Source: Acidimicrobiales bacterium
GTDB lineage: Bacteria > Actinomycetota > Acidimicrobiia > Acidimicrobiales > MedAcidi-G1
Assembly: GCA_016845305.1 (NCBI GenBank)
Contig: JAERSW010000018.1
Location: 1-38,133, forward strand
DNA length: 38,133 nucleotides
Direction of reading: 5' to 3'
This document shows positions 16,839 through 25,153 of this stretch, one piece after another. The notes under the pieces were generated by a model, which saw nothing but the letters and a program-made list of their open reading frames with translations, made no database searches and was not told where the DNA came from. Each line of letters starts with the position of its first letter. Position 1 is the first letter of the stretch. Made by a program: the position numbers and the translations under genes.

Positions 16839-17612
16839 ATGGCAGACACCACGTTGAAGGTCGGCATCCAACTCCACCCGCAGGCCACCTCGGTGGCCGA
16901 CCTGCGGAACGCCTGGCGGCAGGCCGACGCCATGTGCGCCGACTCGATCTGGGTGTGGGACCACTTCTACCCGCTGTACGGCGACCCGGACGAGACCCAC
17001 TTCGAGGCGTGGACGCTGTTGTCGGCCATGGCGGCCGACACGACCAACGCCATGCTCGGCACGATGGTGACCGGCAACTCGTACCGGAACCCCGAGTTGC
17101 TGGCCGACATGGCCCGCACGCTGGACCACCTGTCGAACGGCCGCATGTACCTGGCCGTGGGCGCCGGCTGGTTCGAGCGCGACTACGACGAGTACGGCTA
17201 CGAGTTCGGCACCGTCGGCAGCCGACTCCGCCAGCTCGAGGCCGACCTGCCCCGCATGAAGGGTCGCCTCGCCAAACTGAACCCGCCGGCGGTGGGGTCG
17301 ATGCCGCTGCTGATCGGCGGGTCGGGACGAACGGTCACGTTGCGCCTCGTGGCCGAGTACGCGGACGCCTGGAACTGCTTCGGCCCGCCGGAGAATTTCG
17401 CCGAGCTGTCGGGGATCCTCGACGACTGGTGCGCCAAGGTCGGCCGCGACCCGGCCGAGATCGAGCGGACGGTGTGCATCGGCCAGGACGACGTCGAGGA
17501 CGTGGGCCGCTACGTGGACGTCGGCGTCGACCACCTGGTCGTGATGACCGGCCACCCGTTCGACCTCGGGCCGCTGGAGTCCCTCATCGCACAGCGCGAC
17601 GCCCTCGGCTGA
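16839..17612 (+). CDS. LLM-class (probably F420-dependent) oxidoreductase
   Basis: A 257-residue luciferase-like monooxygenase-fold protein. The opening strand is KVGIQLHPQ, then IWVWDHFYPLYGDP, LGTMVTGNSYRNPELLADMARTLDHLSNGR with the conserved RNP and D-x-L-S-x-G-R, and GAGWFERDYDEYGYEF. PLLIGGSGRTVTLRLVAEYADAWN is the phosphate-binding signature. In actinobacteria such proteins usually use coenzyme F420 for hydride transfer, but the cofactor cannot be proven here. The ATG at 16839 is preceded at 6 bases by CATGAT, a weak leaderless box, with no ribosome site. It is shorter than many family members but ends normally. Confidence 0.85.
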   Translation: MADTTLKVGIQLHPQATSVADLRNAWRQADAMCADSIWVWDHFYPLYGDPDETHFEAWTLLSAMAADTTNAMLGTMVTGNSYRNPELLADMARTLDHLSNGRMYLAVGAGWFERDYDEYGYEFGTVGSRLRQLEADLPRMKGRLAKLNPPAVGSMPLLIGGSGRTVTLRLVAEYADAWNCFGPPENFAELSGILDDWCAKVGRDPAEIERTVCIGQDDVEDVGRYVDVGVDHLVVMTGHPFDLGPLESLIAQRDALG

Positions 17613-17657
17613 CACGAGTGCCGGCCTGCTGGTCGGCGCCTCACCCCGACCCGCACA

Positions 17658-17676
17658 CGGGATCCACGGGATCCCG
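17658..17676. terminator. hairpin between convergent genes
   Basis: CGGGATCC-ACG-GGATCCCG forms a perfect 8-base-pair stem with a 3-base loop between the ends of the LLM gene (17612) and the M24 gene (17686). No T-run follows on either side. A bidirectional terminator is the simplest reading. Confidence 0.5.
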
Positions 17677-17685
17677 ACCTCACAG

Positions 17686-18885
17686 CTAGGCCGGATCCCA
17701 GAGGGGGTAGGTGGACAACGGCACCACGCCGTCGGCGGTGACCCGGACCATCTGCTCCATCTTCACGCCGTGCGACCCGCCCTCGGGGCCGACGTAGCTC
17801 TCGACGCTGAGGACCAGGCCGTCCTCGACCTCGCCGTCGTAGCCGCACCGGTCCCAGTCGTCCGGGTACGGGATCTTCGGGTACTCGTCGGACATGCCGA
17901 CCCCGTGGAAGGCGCACGCGTACCGGTTGACCCGCACGTCGTCGGGCTGGCGCCACGTCGCCGCCGACAGCTCCCGGAACGACGCCCCGACATGGAGCAG
18001 GGCCGTGTTGTGCTCGACCTCGTGGCAGGCCATGTCGTACAGGCGCCGCTGCTCGGCGGTGGGCACCCGGGGGCCGGCCGGGTCGCCGGGTAGTGCCCCG
18101 CAGAAGAAGGTGCGCGAGATGTCGGCGCAGTAGCCGAACGGCCCGATCATGTCGGTGTCGAAGGCCACGAGGTCGCCGGCCTCGATGGCCCGCGGCCCGG
18201 CCTCCTGGTACCACGGGTTGGTCCGCGGCCCCGAGCAGAGCATCCGCCCGTCGAACCAGTCGCCGTCGTGGGCCACGTTGACCTGGTGGATCAGCGACCA
18301 CAGGCCGTTCTCGGTCATGCCGGGCACGAGGGCGGCCTCCATGACGGCCATGCCGTGCTCGGCCACGTCGATGGCGTGCCCGAGGGCCACCATCTCGGCA
18401 TCGGACTTGCGGCTGCGGGCCAGCTCCACGGTGCCCTCGGCGTCGACGGCGTGGATCCCGGCGTCGGCCAGGGCGGCGTGCGCGGTGGGCAGGAGCCGCT
18501 CGACGCCGACCCGGGCCACGGTGTCCCGACCCAGGGCGTCGACGGCGACGGCCACGTCGGCGGCGAAGCGGCGGGCCGCATCGGCCTGGTCGAGGCCGGC
18601 GTCGAAGGCCGTCACGGCGTTGCCGGGACGCATCTCGTCGACCAGGGGCACGTCGAACGCGTAGGCCCCGTGCACCACCACCGGACCCTCCACGGGGAGC
18701 AGCAGGTAGGAGGTCGGGATGTGCGCCTGGTACGTGTTGTAGCCCCGGTACTCCACCGCGTACCGGAGGCTGACCGGGTTGTGCAGGACGAGCAGGTCGA
18801 TCCCGTCGGCGGCCATCGTGGCCCGCAGGTTGGCGAGGCGGCCGGCCGCCATCGCCGTCACGTCGAGGTCCGGAGCCGCGATCAT
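17686..18885 (-). CDS. M24-family metalloenzyme with the motif set of DMSP lyase DddP
   Basis: A 399-residue creatinase/aminopeptidase-P-fold protein. The two-metal site is complete: Asp243, Asp245 and Asp255 (FDTDMIGPFGYCADISR), His327 (FHGVG), Glu362 (VESYVG) and Glu377 (KMEQM). The stretch SGPRTNPWYQEAGPR before the first ligand, and the spacings D-x-D-x9-D, H-x5-D and E-x14-E, match what I remember of DddP, the iron-dependent M24 lyase that cleaves dimethylsulfoniopropionate to DMS and acrylate. The counterparts of its catalytic Asp377 (Asp333) and Tyr366 (Tyr322) are also present. The N-terminus is about 45 residues shorter than in DddP. A peptidase or creatinase-like role remains possible. 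It is divergent from a dimethylglycine-dehydrogenase-like gene 46 bases away. Confidence 0.8.
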   Translation of the reverse strand: MIAAPDLDVTAMAAGRLANLRATMAADGIDLLVLHNPVSLRYAVEYRGYNTYQAHIPTSYLLLPVEGPVVVHGAYAFDVPLVDEMRPGNAVTAFDAGLDQADAARRFAADVAVAVDALGRDTVARVGVERLLPTAHAALADAGIHAVDAEGTVELARSRKSDAEMVALGHAIDVAEHGMAVMEAALVPGMTENGLWSLIHQVNVAHDGDWFDGRMLCSGPRTNPWYQEAGPRAIEAGDLVAFDTDMIGPFGYCADISRTFFCGALPGDPAGPRVPTAEQRRLYDMACHEVEHNTALLHVGASFRELSAATWRQPDDVRVNRYACAFHGVGMSDEYPKIPYPDDWDRCGYDGEVEDGLVLSVESYVGPEGGSHGVKMEQMVRVTADGVVPLSTYPLWDPA

Positions 18886-18888
18886 CGA

Positions 18889-18903
18889 CGGACCCTAGGT
18901 CCG
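18889..18903. promoter_or_regulatory. palindrome between divergent M24 and FAD/GcvT genes
   Basis: CGGACC-CTA-GGTCCG, two perfect 6-base arms with a 3-base spacer. It overlaps TAGGGT (18892-18897, minus), the leaderless-type -10 that lies 6 bases before the M24 start. Its place in a 46-base gap would let one bound regulator control both genes. No regulator gene is adjacent. Confidence 0.4.
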
Positions 18904-18917
18904 GAACCCGTCGGGTG

Positions 18918-18923
18918 TAGAAA
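18918..18923 (+). promoter_or_regulatory. possible -10 box of the FAD/GcvT gene
   Basis: TAGAAA, preceded by TG one base upstream and 8 bases before the ATG at 18932. It would place the transcript start at or just before the start codon. Last base does not match TANNNT. Confidence 0.35.
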
Positions 18924-18931
18924 GACCGCCC

Positions 18932-21370
18932 ATGGCCCGGGAACTCCCGACGACCGCAGAGATCGTCATCGTCGGGGGCGGCGTGATCGGCCTCGGCATC
19001 GCCTACCACCTGGCCGAGGCCGGCTGCACCGACGTCGTCGTCCTCGAACGCCACAGCCTCACCAGCGGCACCTCGTGGCACGCCGCCGGGATCGTCGGAC
19101 CCCTGCGGGCCACCTACGACCTGACCCTGCTGTCGCGCTACGCAGCCGAGCTGTTCTCGGACCTCGAGTCCCTGACCGGACAGGCCACCGGCTACAAGCG
19201 CACCGGCGGTCTCTGGCTGGCCGGCCGACCGGAGCGGATGGTCGAGCTGGAACGCACCCGGGCCATGGGCGACCTCGCCGACCTGCACGCCCGCATCGTG
19301 ACCCCCGACGAGGTCGCCGAGCGGGTCCCCGGCATGGAGGTGGGCGACCTGGCCGGTGCCATGTGGGTCGACGAGGACGGCCAGGCCGACGCCACCGGGG
19401 TGTGCATGGCCTACGCGGCGGGCGCCCGTCGGGCCGGCGTGGCCATCCACGAGGGCGTGACGGCCACCGGCGTGGTGGTCGACGACGGACGGGTGGTCGG
19501 CATCGACGTCGTCCCGACCGCCGGCGGCGACCCGTCCACCATCGGTTGCCGGGCCATGGTGAACGCGGCCGGGGTGTGGAGCCGACGGCTCGGCGACCCC
19601 GTCGGCGTGGCGCTCCCCGTCCAGGGCGTCCAGCACATGTACGTGGTCACCGAGGGCACCGACGACCTCCCGGAGCCCTTCCCCATCGTCCGCGACCTCG
19701 AGCACTGCTACTACCTGAAGTCCGACGCCAGCCAACTGCTGGTGGGCGGCTTCGAGTTCGACGCCAAGGCCTGGGACCCCGAGGGTCCCGACGGTGACAC
19801 CCCGTTCCTCGAGATGGACGAGGACTGGGACCAGTTCGGACCGGTGATGGAGGCGGCCATCCGCCGCTATCCGACCCTCGGCGAGACCGGCCTCCGGTTC
19901 TTCATGAACGGGCCCGAGTCGTTCACGCACGACACCGCGCAGGTCATCGGCGAGGCCCCCGACCTGGAGGGCTACTTCGTGGCCACCGGGTTCAACAGCC
20001 TCGGCCTCACCGCGTCGGCCGGCGTCGGGAAGGTGATGGCCGAGTGGCTGACCACCGGCGTGGCCCCCGACCAGTTCGGCCTCGACATCGCCCGCGTCGA
20101 CCCGCTCCAGGCGGGCCGCGACCACCTGCGGGAGCGGCTCCAGGAAGCCGTGGGCGAGCACTTCTCCATGCACTGGCCGTTCAAGCAGATCACCGCCGGA
20201 CGGGGCCTTCGCCACACCCCGTTCCACGGCCGGTGGACCGGCGCCCAGTACGGGGCCACGGCCACGTGGGAGCGGCCCCTGTGGTTCGGCGACCCGGTCG
20301 AGCCCGACAACGTGGCGCCGCGCTGGTGGCCGATGGCCGAGGCCGAGGTGGCGGCCATGGTCGACGGCGTGGCCCTCATCGAGCTCACGCCGTTCGCCAA
20401 GTTCGACGTGACCGGGCCCGACGCCCTGGCGCTCCTCCAGTGGCTGTGCGTCAGCGACCTCGACGTCCCAGTCGGCGCGGCCACCTACACGCAGATGGCC
20501 AACGACCGCGGCGGCATCGAGGCCGACCTCACCGTGGTGCGCCGCGGTCCCGACGAGTTCCGGGTGACCGACGGCGCCCCCACCCGCTGGCGGACCGGCG
20601 GGCGCCTCCGACGCATGGCCCACCGGCTCGGACAGGCGCACGGCTGGTCGGTGTCGGTCACCGACCTGACCGAGGACGAGGCGGTGCTGGGCGTCATGGG
20701 CCCCCGCTCGGCGGAACTCCTCGCCGCCCACGCCGACCCGGGCGACCTGGACGCCTTCGGCTTCGGGACGTCGCGGACGGTGGCAATCGACGGCGTGGAG
20801 GCCACCGCCACCCGGATCAGCTACGTCGGCGAGCTCGGCTGGGAGCTCTCCATCCCCGGCGCCGGAGCAGCCCGGGCGTTCGACGCACTCGTCGCCGAGG
20901 GGAACGGTTCCGGCGGACCGTCCTTCCTCGGCCTCTATGCCATGGACGCCTGCCGGCACGAGAAGGGCTACCGGCACTGGGGCGACGACCTCGGACCGCT
21001 CGACACGGTGCTGGAGGCCGGGCTCGGCTTCACCATCGGCTGGGACGTCGACTTCCTCGGCCGCGACGCGCTCGCCGCCCAGAAGGAGGTGGGGATCACC
21101 CATCGCCTGCGCCAGTTCGCCGTCGACGGCGCCCACCCGCTGGTCCTCCACGACGAGCCGGTCTTCTGCGACGGCGTGGTCGTGGGTCGCACCACGTCGG
21201 GCGCCCGCGGCTTCCGCACCGGCCGGACGCTCTGCCTGGCCGACGTCGAGGTCGACGCCGACGGCGAGTTCGAGGTGCTCGTCGCCGGGGTCCGCCACCC
21301 CCTGGAGCGACTGGTCCGGCCGCCCTACGACCCGACCGGGTCGAGGATGCGCCCCGAGGGCCAGACCTAG
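18932..21370 (+). CDS. FAD oxidoreductase/GcvT fusion, dimethylglycine or sarcosine dehydrogenase-like
   Basis: An 812-residue two-part flavoprotein. The N-terminal DAO domain (about 10-370) has the dinucleotide motif IVIVGGGVIGLGIAYHLAEAG and LTSGTSWHAAGIVG, whose His50 aligns with the histidine that carries covalent FAD in dimethylglycine dehydrogenase. A linker like FAO_M follows (about 370-430), then a folate-binding GcvT domain (about 430-710, with YTQMANDRGGIEADLTV and TRISYVGELGWEL) and a GcvT_C domain. The family oxidatively removes an N-methyl group and hands the one-carbon unit to tetrahydrofolate. The neighbouring Rieske oxygenase and sarcosine-oxidase-like gene fit stepwise demethylation of a betaine. 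The exact substrate is an inference. Confidence 0.88.
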   Translation: MARELPTTAEIVIVGGGVIGLGIAYHLAEAGCTDVVVLERHSLTSGTSWHAAGIVGPLRATYDLTLLSRYAAELFSDLESLTGQATGYKRTGGLWLAGRPERMVELERTRAMGDLADLHARIVTPDEVAERVPGMEVGDLAGAMWVDEDGQADATGVCMAYAAGARRAGVAIHEGVTATGVVVDDGRVVGIDVVPTAGGDPSTIGCRAMVNAAGVWSRRLGDPVGVALPVQGVQHMYVVTEGTDDLPEPFPIVRDLEHCYYLKSDASQLLVGGFEFDAKAWDPEGPDGDTPFLEMDEDWDQFGPVMEAAIRRYPTLGETGLRFFMNGPESFTHDTAQVIGEAPDLEGYFVATGFNSLGLTASAGVGKVMAEWLTTGVAPDQFGLDIARVDPLQAGRDHLRERLQEAVGEHFSMHWPFKQITAGRGLRHTPFHGRWTGAQYGATATWERPLWFGDPVEPDNVAPRWWPMAEAEVAAMVDGVALIELTPFAKFDVTGPDALALLQWLCVSDLDVPVGAATYTQMANDRGGIEADLTVVRRGPDEFRVTDGAPTRWRTGGRLRRMAHRLGQAHGWSVSVTDLTEDEAVLGVMGPRSAELLAAHADPGDLDAFGFGTSRTVAIDGVEATATRISYVGELGWELSIPGAGAARAFDALVAEGNGSGGPSFLGLYAMDACRHEKGYRHWGDDLGPLDTVLEAGLGFTIGWDVDFLGRDALAAQKEVGITHRLRQFAVDGAHPLVLHDEPVFCDGVVVGRTTSGARGFRTGRTLCLADVEVDADGEFEVLVAGVRHPLERLVRPPYDPTGSRMRPEGQT

Positions 21371-21394
21371 GCGACCCTGCCCAGAAGACCGGGC

Positions 21395-22564
21395 CTAGAA
21401 ATCCTCCAGCCCGGCGCCCAGCAGGGCGTCGCGCACCATCTTCTGGAAGAAGTGGACGTGGTGCTCGCTCCACGACGGCTCCGACGGGTCGACCACGAAG
21501 CGCCCCTGCCGATAGCCGAGCGAGTGGAGCCCCCGCTGGACCGACTCGCACAGGCCGACGTCCTCGGGGATGAGGACGTCGCGGACGAAGTCGACGAGCC
21601 GCAAGTGGGCCGGCGCCGGCTCGCCGGGCGGTCCGAAGAAGTCCCACCGCTCCCGGGACGTCTCCGGGCCGGTCGGCATGACCCGGAACACGGTGAGGCT
21701 GGCCCCACCGGGGAAGCACAACGGGATGGTCGTCGGGTGCACGAAGCCGAACATGGCGTCCTGGGTGACGTCGACGTCGGTCAGGTCGTAGGCCCCGTTG
21801 TCGGCATCGAGCGGCGCCACGCCGTGCGTGAAGGTGATGCCGCTGTCGGACCAGGCGGCCTGGCGGTCGTAGTCGACGAGCTCCATCAGCGACCGGTGGT
21901 TGACCCGGCAGTGGTAGCACTCGTGGTTGTTGTCCAGGATCGTCTTCCAGTTGGCGACGACGTCGACCTCGTGGGTGGCGACGCGCACCAGGCCCTCGAC
22001 CTCCGGGCAGACCCGGCGCAGGTCGTCGCCGAAGGCTCCGGACAGCTCGGCCAGCGGCGTGGCGTCGGGATCGACGTTGGCGAAGAGCATCCCGGCCAGC
22101 GACTCGACGCGCACAGGCTCCAGGTCGGCGTTGTCGGGGATCCAGTCGGCGAGGGCGTCGCGGCCCCGGGCGCCCCGGAAACCGCCGTCGGTGCCGTAGC
22201 TCCACTGGTGGTACGGACACACGATGAGGCGGCACGACCCGCAGCCGTCGAGCAGCGGGTGGGCACGGTGGCTGCACACGTTGTGGAAGCCGCGCACCTC
22301 GCCGTCGTCGCCGCGCACCAGCACGATGGGCTGGTCGACCAGCACGTCGGTCCGGTAGTCGCCGGGGGCGGCCAGGTCGGTCTCGTGGCAGACGTACCAC
22401 CACGACCGGTGGAAGATCGCCCCGTGCTCGAGGCGGTGGACCTCCGGGTCGTGGTACCAGTGGGCGGGCAGCGTCCACGAGTCCTCCGCCCGGTCGGCGA
22501 ACCGGCCCGCATCGAGGAGCCCGCCACCAGGGAGCCCGCCGCCGGGCGACGGACCGGCGCTCAT
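21395..22564 (-). CDS. Rieske non-heme iron oxygenase, quaternary-ammonium type
   Basis: A 389-residue oxygenase alpha subunit. The Rieske cluster ligands are Cys97-x-His99 (NVCSHRAHPLL) and Cys116-x2-His119 (CPYHQW). The mononuclear iron site is NHECYHCRVNH, with His218 and His223, plus the aspartate of IPEDVGLCESVQRGL. Glu215 two residues before the Tyr-His matches the bridging glutamate described for carnitine oxygenase CntA. The family includes glycine betaine, carnitine, choline and stachydrine monooxygenases, all N-demethylating or C-N-cleaving. Glycine betaine is the best guess given the dimethylglycine-dehydrogenase-like gene opposite. No reductase partner is in the window. The ATG overlaps the stop of the upstream flavoprotein (ATGA). 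Confidence 0.88.
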   Translation of the reverse strand: MSAGPSPGGGLPGGGLLDAGRFADRAEDSWTLPAHWYHDPEVHRLEHGAIFHRSWWYVCHETDLAAPGDYRTDVLVDQPIVLVRGDDGEVRGFHNVCSHRAHPLLDGCGSCRLIVCPYHQWSYGTDGGFRGARGRDALADWIPDNADLEPVRVESLAGMLFANVDPDATPLAELSGAFGDDLRRVCPEVEGLVRVATHEVDVVANWKTILDNNHECYHCRVNHRSLMELVDYDRQAAWSDSGITFTHGVAPLDADNGAYDLTDVDVTQDAMFGFVHPTTIPLCFPGGASLTVFRVMPTGPETSRERWDFFGPPGEPAPAHLRLVDFVRDVLIPEDVGLCESVQRGLHSLGYRQGRFVVDPSEPSWSEHHVHFFQKMVRDALLGAGLEDF

Positions 22565-23772
22565 CCCCAACCGCCGAACTTGTTGGTGGAGCTCTTCTCG
22601 ACCGGCCCGTCGGCGAAGCGCCCGGGACGGAAGGGGTTGTCGGCCTCGTCGCGCACCCCGGCCACCAACTCGGCGGTCAGGCGGCCGCTGCCCGGGGCCA
22701 GCATCACGCCGGCCCAGTGGCCGACGTCCACCCACAGGCCGGGCACCTCGTCGACGGCGCCGATCAGCGGGGCGTCGTCGGGGGTGTAGCAGGGCTGCCC
22801 ACCGACGGCCACCACCTCGCTGGGCGGGGTTCCGGCCAGGTCGGCGAGGAACGGCGAGACGGGCGCCAGCATGGCCAGCGTGTCGACCACGAAGTCGCCC
22901 GGCACCTGCACCTCGTGGAGCGGCTCTCGGGGCCGGTCGGCCACGTTGGCGTGGCTGATCCACAAGCCGCCGTCGACGGGTCGCCAGTAGGCGCCGTTGG
23001 CGGTGTTGATGGTGAACGGGGCGTCGGTGAGGCCGTCGACGTCGCACGGGAGGAAGGCCCGGTAGCGAGGCGTGGAGGTGATGGGCAGCGGCTCGGGCAG
23101 GGCGCCGAGGAGCTCATTGGCGAACGGACCGGCGCAGTCCACCACCCGGTCGGTGGCCACCACCCCGCCGGAGGTGGCCACGCCGGTCACGGCGCCGCCG
23201 GCACCACGCAGCAGGGCGGTCACCGCGGTGCCGGCCACGAACGTCGCCCGTCCGGTGGCCTCCGCGGCCCGCACGAACGCCCCGGTGACGGCGGCCGGAT
23301 CGATCCAACCCCCCTCGGCGTGGTGGATGCCGGCCACGGCGCCGCCTGCGGCCAGCGGGAACCGGTCGTGGAGCTCGTCGCGGTCCAGCAGCGTCGACGA
23401 GCTGATGCCGAGGGCGACGTACTCGTCGAGGGCCGCGGCCAGGCGGGCGACGTGGTCGGGCTCGGGGGTGAGGTACAGGTAGCCGGGCTGGCGGAAGTCC
23501 AGCGCCGCGGCGTCGGCGGCATCGAAGTGATCGGTGGCCGACCGGTAGAAGTCGACGCCCTCGGTGGCCAGCTCGATGAGAGCCCGAGAGCCGAACTGGG
23601 TGCGCAGCGACCCGAAGGACCGGGGCGTGGTGAGCGTGCCGACGTCGTCCCGCCGTTCGAGTACGAGCACGTCGAGGCCGAGGCGCCCGAGGAAGTAGGC
23701 GGTCGAGGCGCCGGACACGCCGCCGCCGACCACCACCACGTCGATCCGGTCCGGTAGTGCGACCACGTGCAT
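22561..23772 (-). CDS. FAD-dependent oxidoreductase, sarcosine oxidase/DAO family
   Basis: A protein of about 403 residues with the DAO fold. The FAD motif is VVVVGGGVSGASTAYFLGRLGLDVLVLER at the N-terminus, followed by TTPRSFGSLRTQFGS, and the C-terminal FAD-contact region reads GLWVDVGHWAGVMLAPGSGRLTAELV. It resembles monomeric sarcosine oxidase or the beta chain of the heterotetrameric enzyme, which convert N-methylglycine to glycine and formaldehyde. Coupled by ATGA overlap to the Rieske gene. Start choice is open: ATG at 23772 touches the AGGGGG ribosome site, while GTG at 23766 lies 6 bases from it and may be the real start, giving 401 residues. Confidence 0.85.
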   Translation of the reverse strand: MHVVALPDRIDVVVVGGGVSGASTAYFLGRLGLDVLVLERRDDVGTLTTPRSFGSLRTQFGSRALIELATEGVDFYRSATDHFDAADAAALDFRQPGYLYLTPEPDHVARLAAALDEYVALGISSSTLLDRDELHDRFPLAAGGAVAGIHHAEGGWIDPAAVTGAFVRAAEATGRATFVAGTAVTALLRGAGGAVTGVATSGGVVATDRVVDCAGPFANELLGALPEPLPITSTPRYRAFLPCDVDGLTDAPFTINTANGAYWRPVDGGLWISHANVADRPREPLHEVQVPGDFVVDTLAMLAPVSPFLADLAGTPPSEVVAVGGQPCYTPDDAPLIGAVDEVPGLWVDVGHWAGVMLAPGSGRLTAELVAGVRDEADNPFRPGRFADGPVEKSSTNKFGGWG

Positions 23773-23837
23773 CCCCCTGCGGACCCGGCGCCGGTGCCCG
23801 GTCCGCGGCGCGGAACCTACACCCAGCCGTCGGCCGG

Positions 23838-25025
23838 TCAGATCCGGCGGGGCAGCAGGGTGGCGGCCGCGGCGGTGGCGAAGCACAGCACCGCGACGAC
23901 CAGGTAGTAGGCGCGGAACGGGGCGAACAGCAGGACGAGGGCGGCGAGGCCCGGCGCCGCCAACGACGCCACCTCCCGCCACGTCGAGAACACCGTCGTC
24001 ATGGCCAGGCGTTCGCGGGGCCGGACGGTCCGCATGAACGGGATGTTGCCGAGGACGTCGAGGGCGATGGCGCCGGTGGCGGCCGCCAACCAGACGGGCA
24101 GCCCGATCGTCCTCGCCTCGCCGATGGCGGCCAGCGCCACCAGCCCGACGCCGATGACGGTGAAGCCGGCCACGATCACCCGCCGGGCCGAGAAGCGCTC
24201 GGCGGCCCGCTCCACCAGCGGGCTGAACACGAGCATCGCCGACACCGTCGAGATCATCACGCCCACCCAGACCCGCGACAGGCCGGCCTCGACGACGTAC
24301 AGCGGGACGTAGACGAAGAACGAGATCCAGAACGTGCCCCGCACGACGGTCACGGCGTAGGCGATGCGGAGGTACCGCTGGCCGAAGTAGCGGGGGATGT
24401 TGGCCAGCGGCGACGGCGCCTTCTGGCGGGGCTGGACGAGCACCGGGTTGGCGCCCAGGCGCAGCGTCCAGAAGAGGCCGAGGGTGACCAGCGCCGTCAC
24501 CATGGCCACCACGAACGGGAGTCGGTCGTCGACCGAGGTGAACAGCCACATGCCCAGCGACGGTCCGACCGTCCACGCGAGGCCGTTGTAGACCATGCGC
24601 CTCGACTCGTTGCGCACCAGGTCGCGCTTGTCGATGTACTCCATGATGAACAGGGCGATGCAGACCGAGAACATGCCCGCGGCCACGGCGACGAGGCCGA
24701 TCCCGAGCGACAGCAGGGCGTTATCGACGGCGAGGAAGATGACGGCGGCGCCAACCAGCGAGGCGAGGGCGAGGGTGACGACCCACCGGCGGGGCATCCA
24801 CGACTCGAGCCGACCCACGTTGAGGGTGACGAACAGGGCGATGCAACCGCCGCCGAGGTACGCGTAGCTGACGGCCTGCTTGGAGCCGAGGGCGTCGAGG
24901 GCGACCAGCGGCATGATCCCGACCATGATCGAGCGGCCCAGGCCCTCGAAGCCGCCGAGCAGGGCCAGCGAGCGGCTGGCGTTGCGGTCCAGTTGCTGGA
25001 GCAGGTGTGGGCGCTGCAGGAGCAT
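23838..25025 (-). CDS. MFS transporter
   Basis: A 395-residue membrane protein with about 12 hydrophobic segments and MFS layout: LLGGFEGLGRSIMVGIMPLVALDAL as helix 1, a central charged loop (LRLGANPVLVQPRQKAPS) and VVRGTFWISFFVYVPLYVVEAGLSRVWVGVMIST opening the second half. Motif A is poorly kept, so the subfamily is unclear. A ribosome site GGAGG lies just before the ATG at 25025. It stands upstream of the sarcosine-oxidase-like and Rieske genes on the same strand with a 65-base gap, so it may bring in or expel the compound they handle. Confidence 0.8.
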   Translation of the reverse strand: MLLQRPHLLQQLDRNASRSLALLGGFEGLGRSIMVGIMPLVALDALGSKQAVSYAYLGGGCIALFVTLNVGRLESWMPRRWVVTLALASLVGAAVIFLAVDNALLSLGIGLVAVAAGMFSVCIALFIMEYIDKRDLVRNESRRMVYNGLAWTVGPSLGMWLFTSVDDRLPFVVAMVTALVTLGLFWTLRLGANPVLVQPRQKAPSPLANIPRYFGQRYLRIAYAVTVVRGTFWISFFVYVPLYVVEAGLSRVWVGVMISTVSAMLVFSPLVERAAERFSARRVIVAGFTVIGVGLVALAAIGEARTIGLPVWLAAATGAIALDVLGNIPFMRTVRPRERLAMTTVFSTWREVASLAAPGLAALVLLFAPFRAYYLVVAVLCFATAAAATLLPRRI

Positions 25026-25088
25026 CGCGCCTCCGGGCCGGAGCCCAGGGTCGTCCGCCGAGGCGCGCAGCCTCCCACAGGCGTGCCG

Positions 25089-25124
25089 CCAGCGCCGGGC
25101 AGATTGCGCTGGGCAGATGGCACT
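25089..25124. promoter_or_regulatory. dyad plus 14-base tandem repeat upstream of the PhyH gene
   Basis: CCAGCGC-N10-GCGCTGG spans 25089-25112. Overlapping it are two 14-base direct repeats, GGGCAGATTGCGCT (25097-25110) and GGGCAGATGGCACT (25111-25124), with two mismatches. They lie about 20 bases before the -10 box of the PhyH gene in a 128-base divergent gap, a natural operator position. Confidence 0.35.
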
Positions 25125-25141
25125 GGCCGGGGCGGCCTGAC

Positions 25142-25147
25142 TACCGT
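25142..25147 (+). promoter_or_regulatory. leaderless-type -10 box of the PhyH gene
   Basis: TACCGT, 6 bases before the ATG at 25154, matching TANNNT. No ribosome site is present, so the mRNA probably begins at the start codon. Confidence 0.5.
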
Positions 25148-25153
25148 CCGCAC

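Noticed and set aside
13043-16933. A 1296-residue open frame on the minus strand.
   Set aside because: Only 13043-14326 has protein-family sequence. The rest is the low-complexity antisense of the decarboxylase, hydrolase and LLM genes.
17510-21298. A 1262-residue minus-strand open frame.
   Set aside because: It is antisense to the FAD/GcvT gene and out of frame with the M24 gene.
21367-21398. A terminator hairpin between the FAD/GcvT and Rieske genes.
   Set aside because: The 6-base arms mostly consist of the two TAG stop codons and their flanks, and the loop is about 20 bases, so the symmetry may be incidental.
23773-24576. A longer start for the sarcosine-oxidase-like gene.
   Set aside because: The FAD motif begins a few residues after 23766-23772, and the upstream part is a shadow of the MFS gene.
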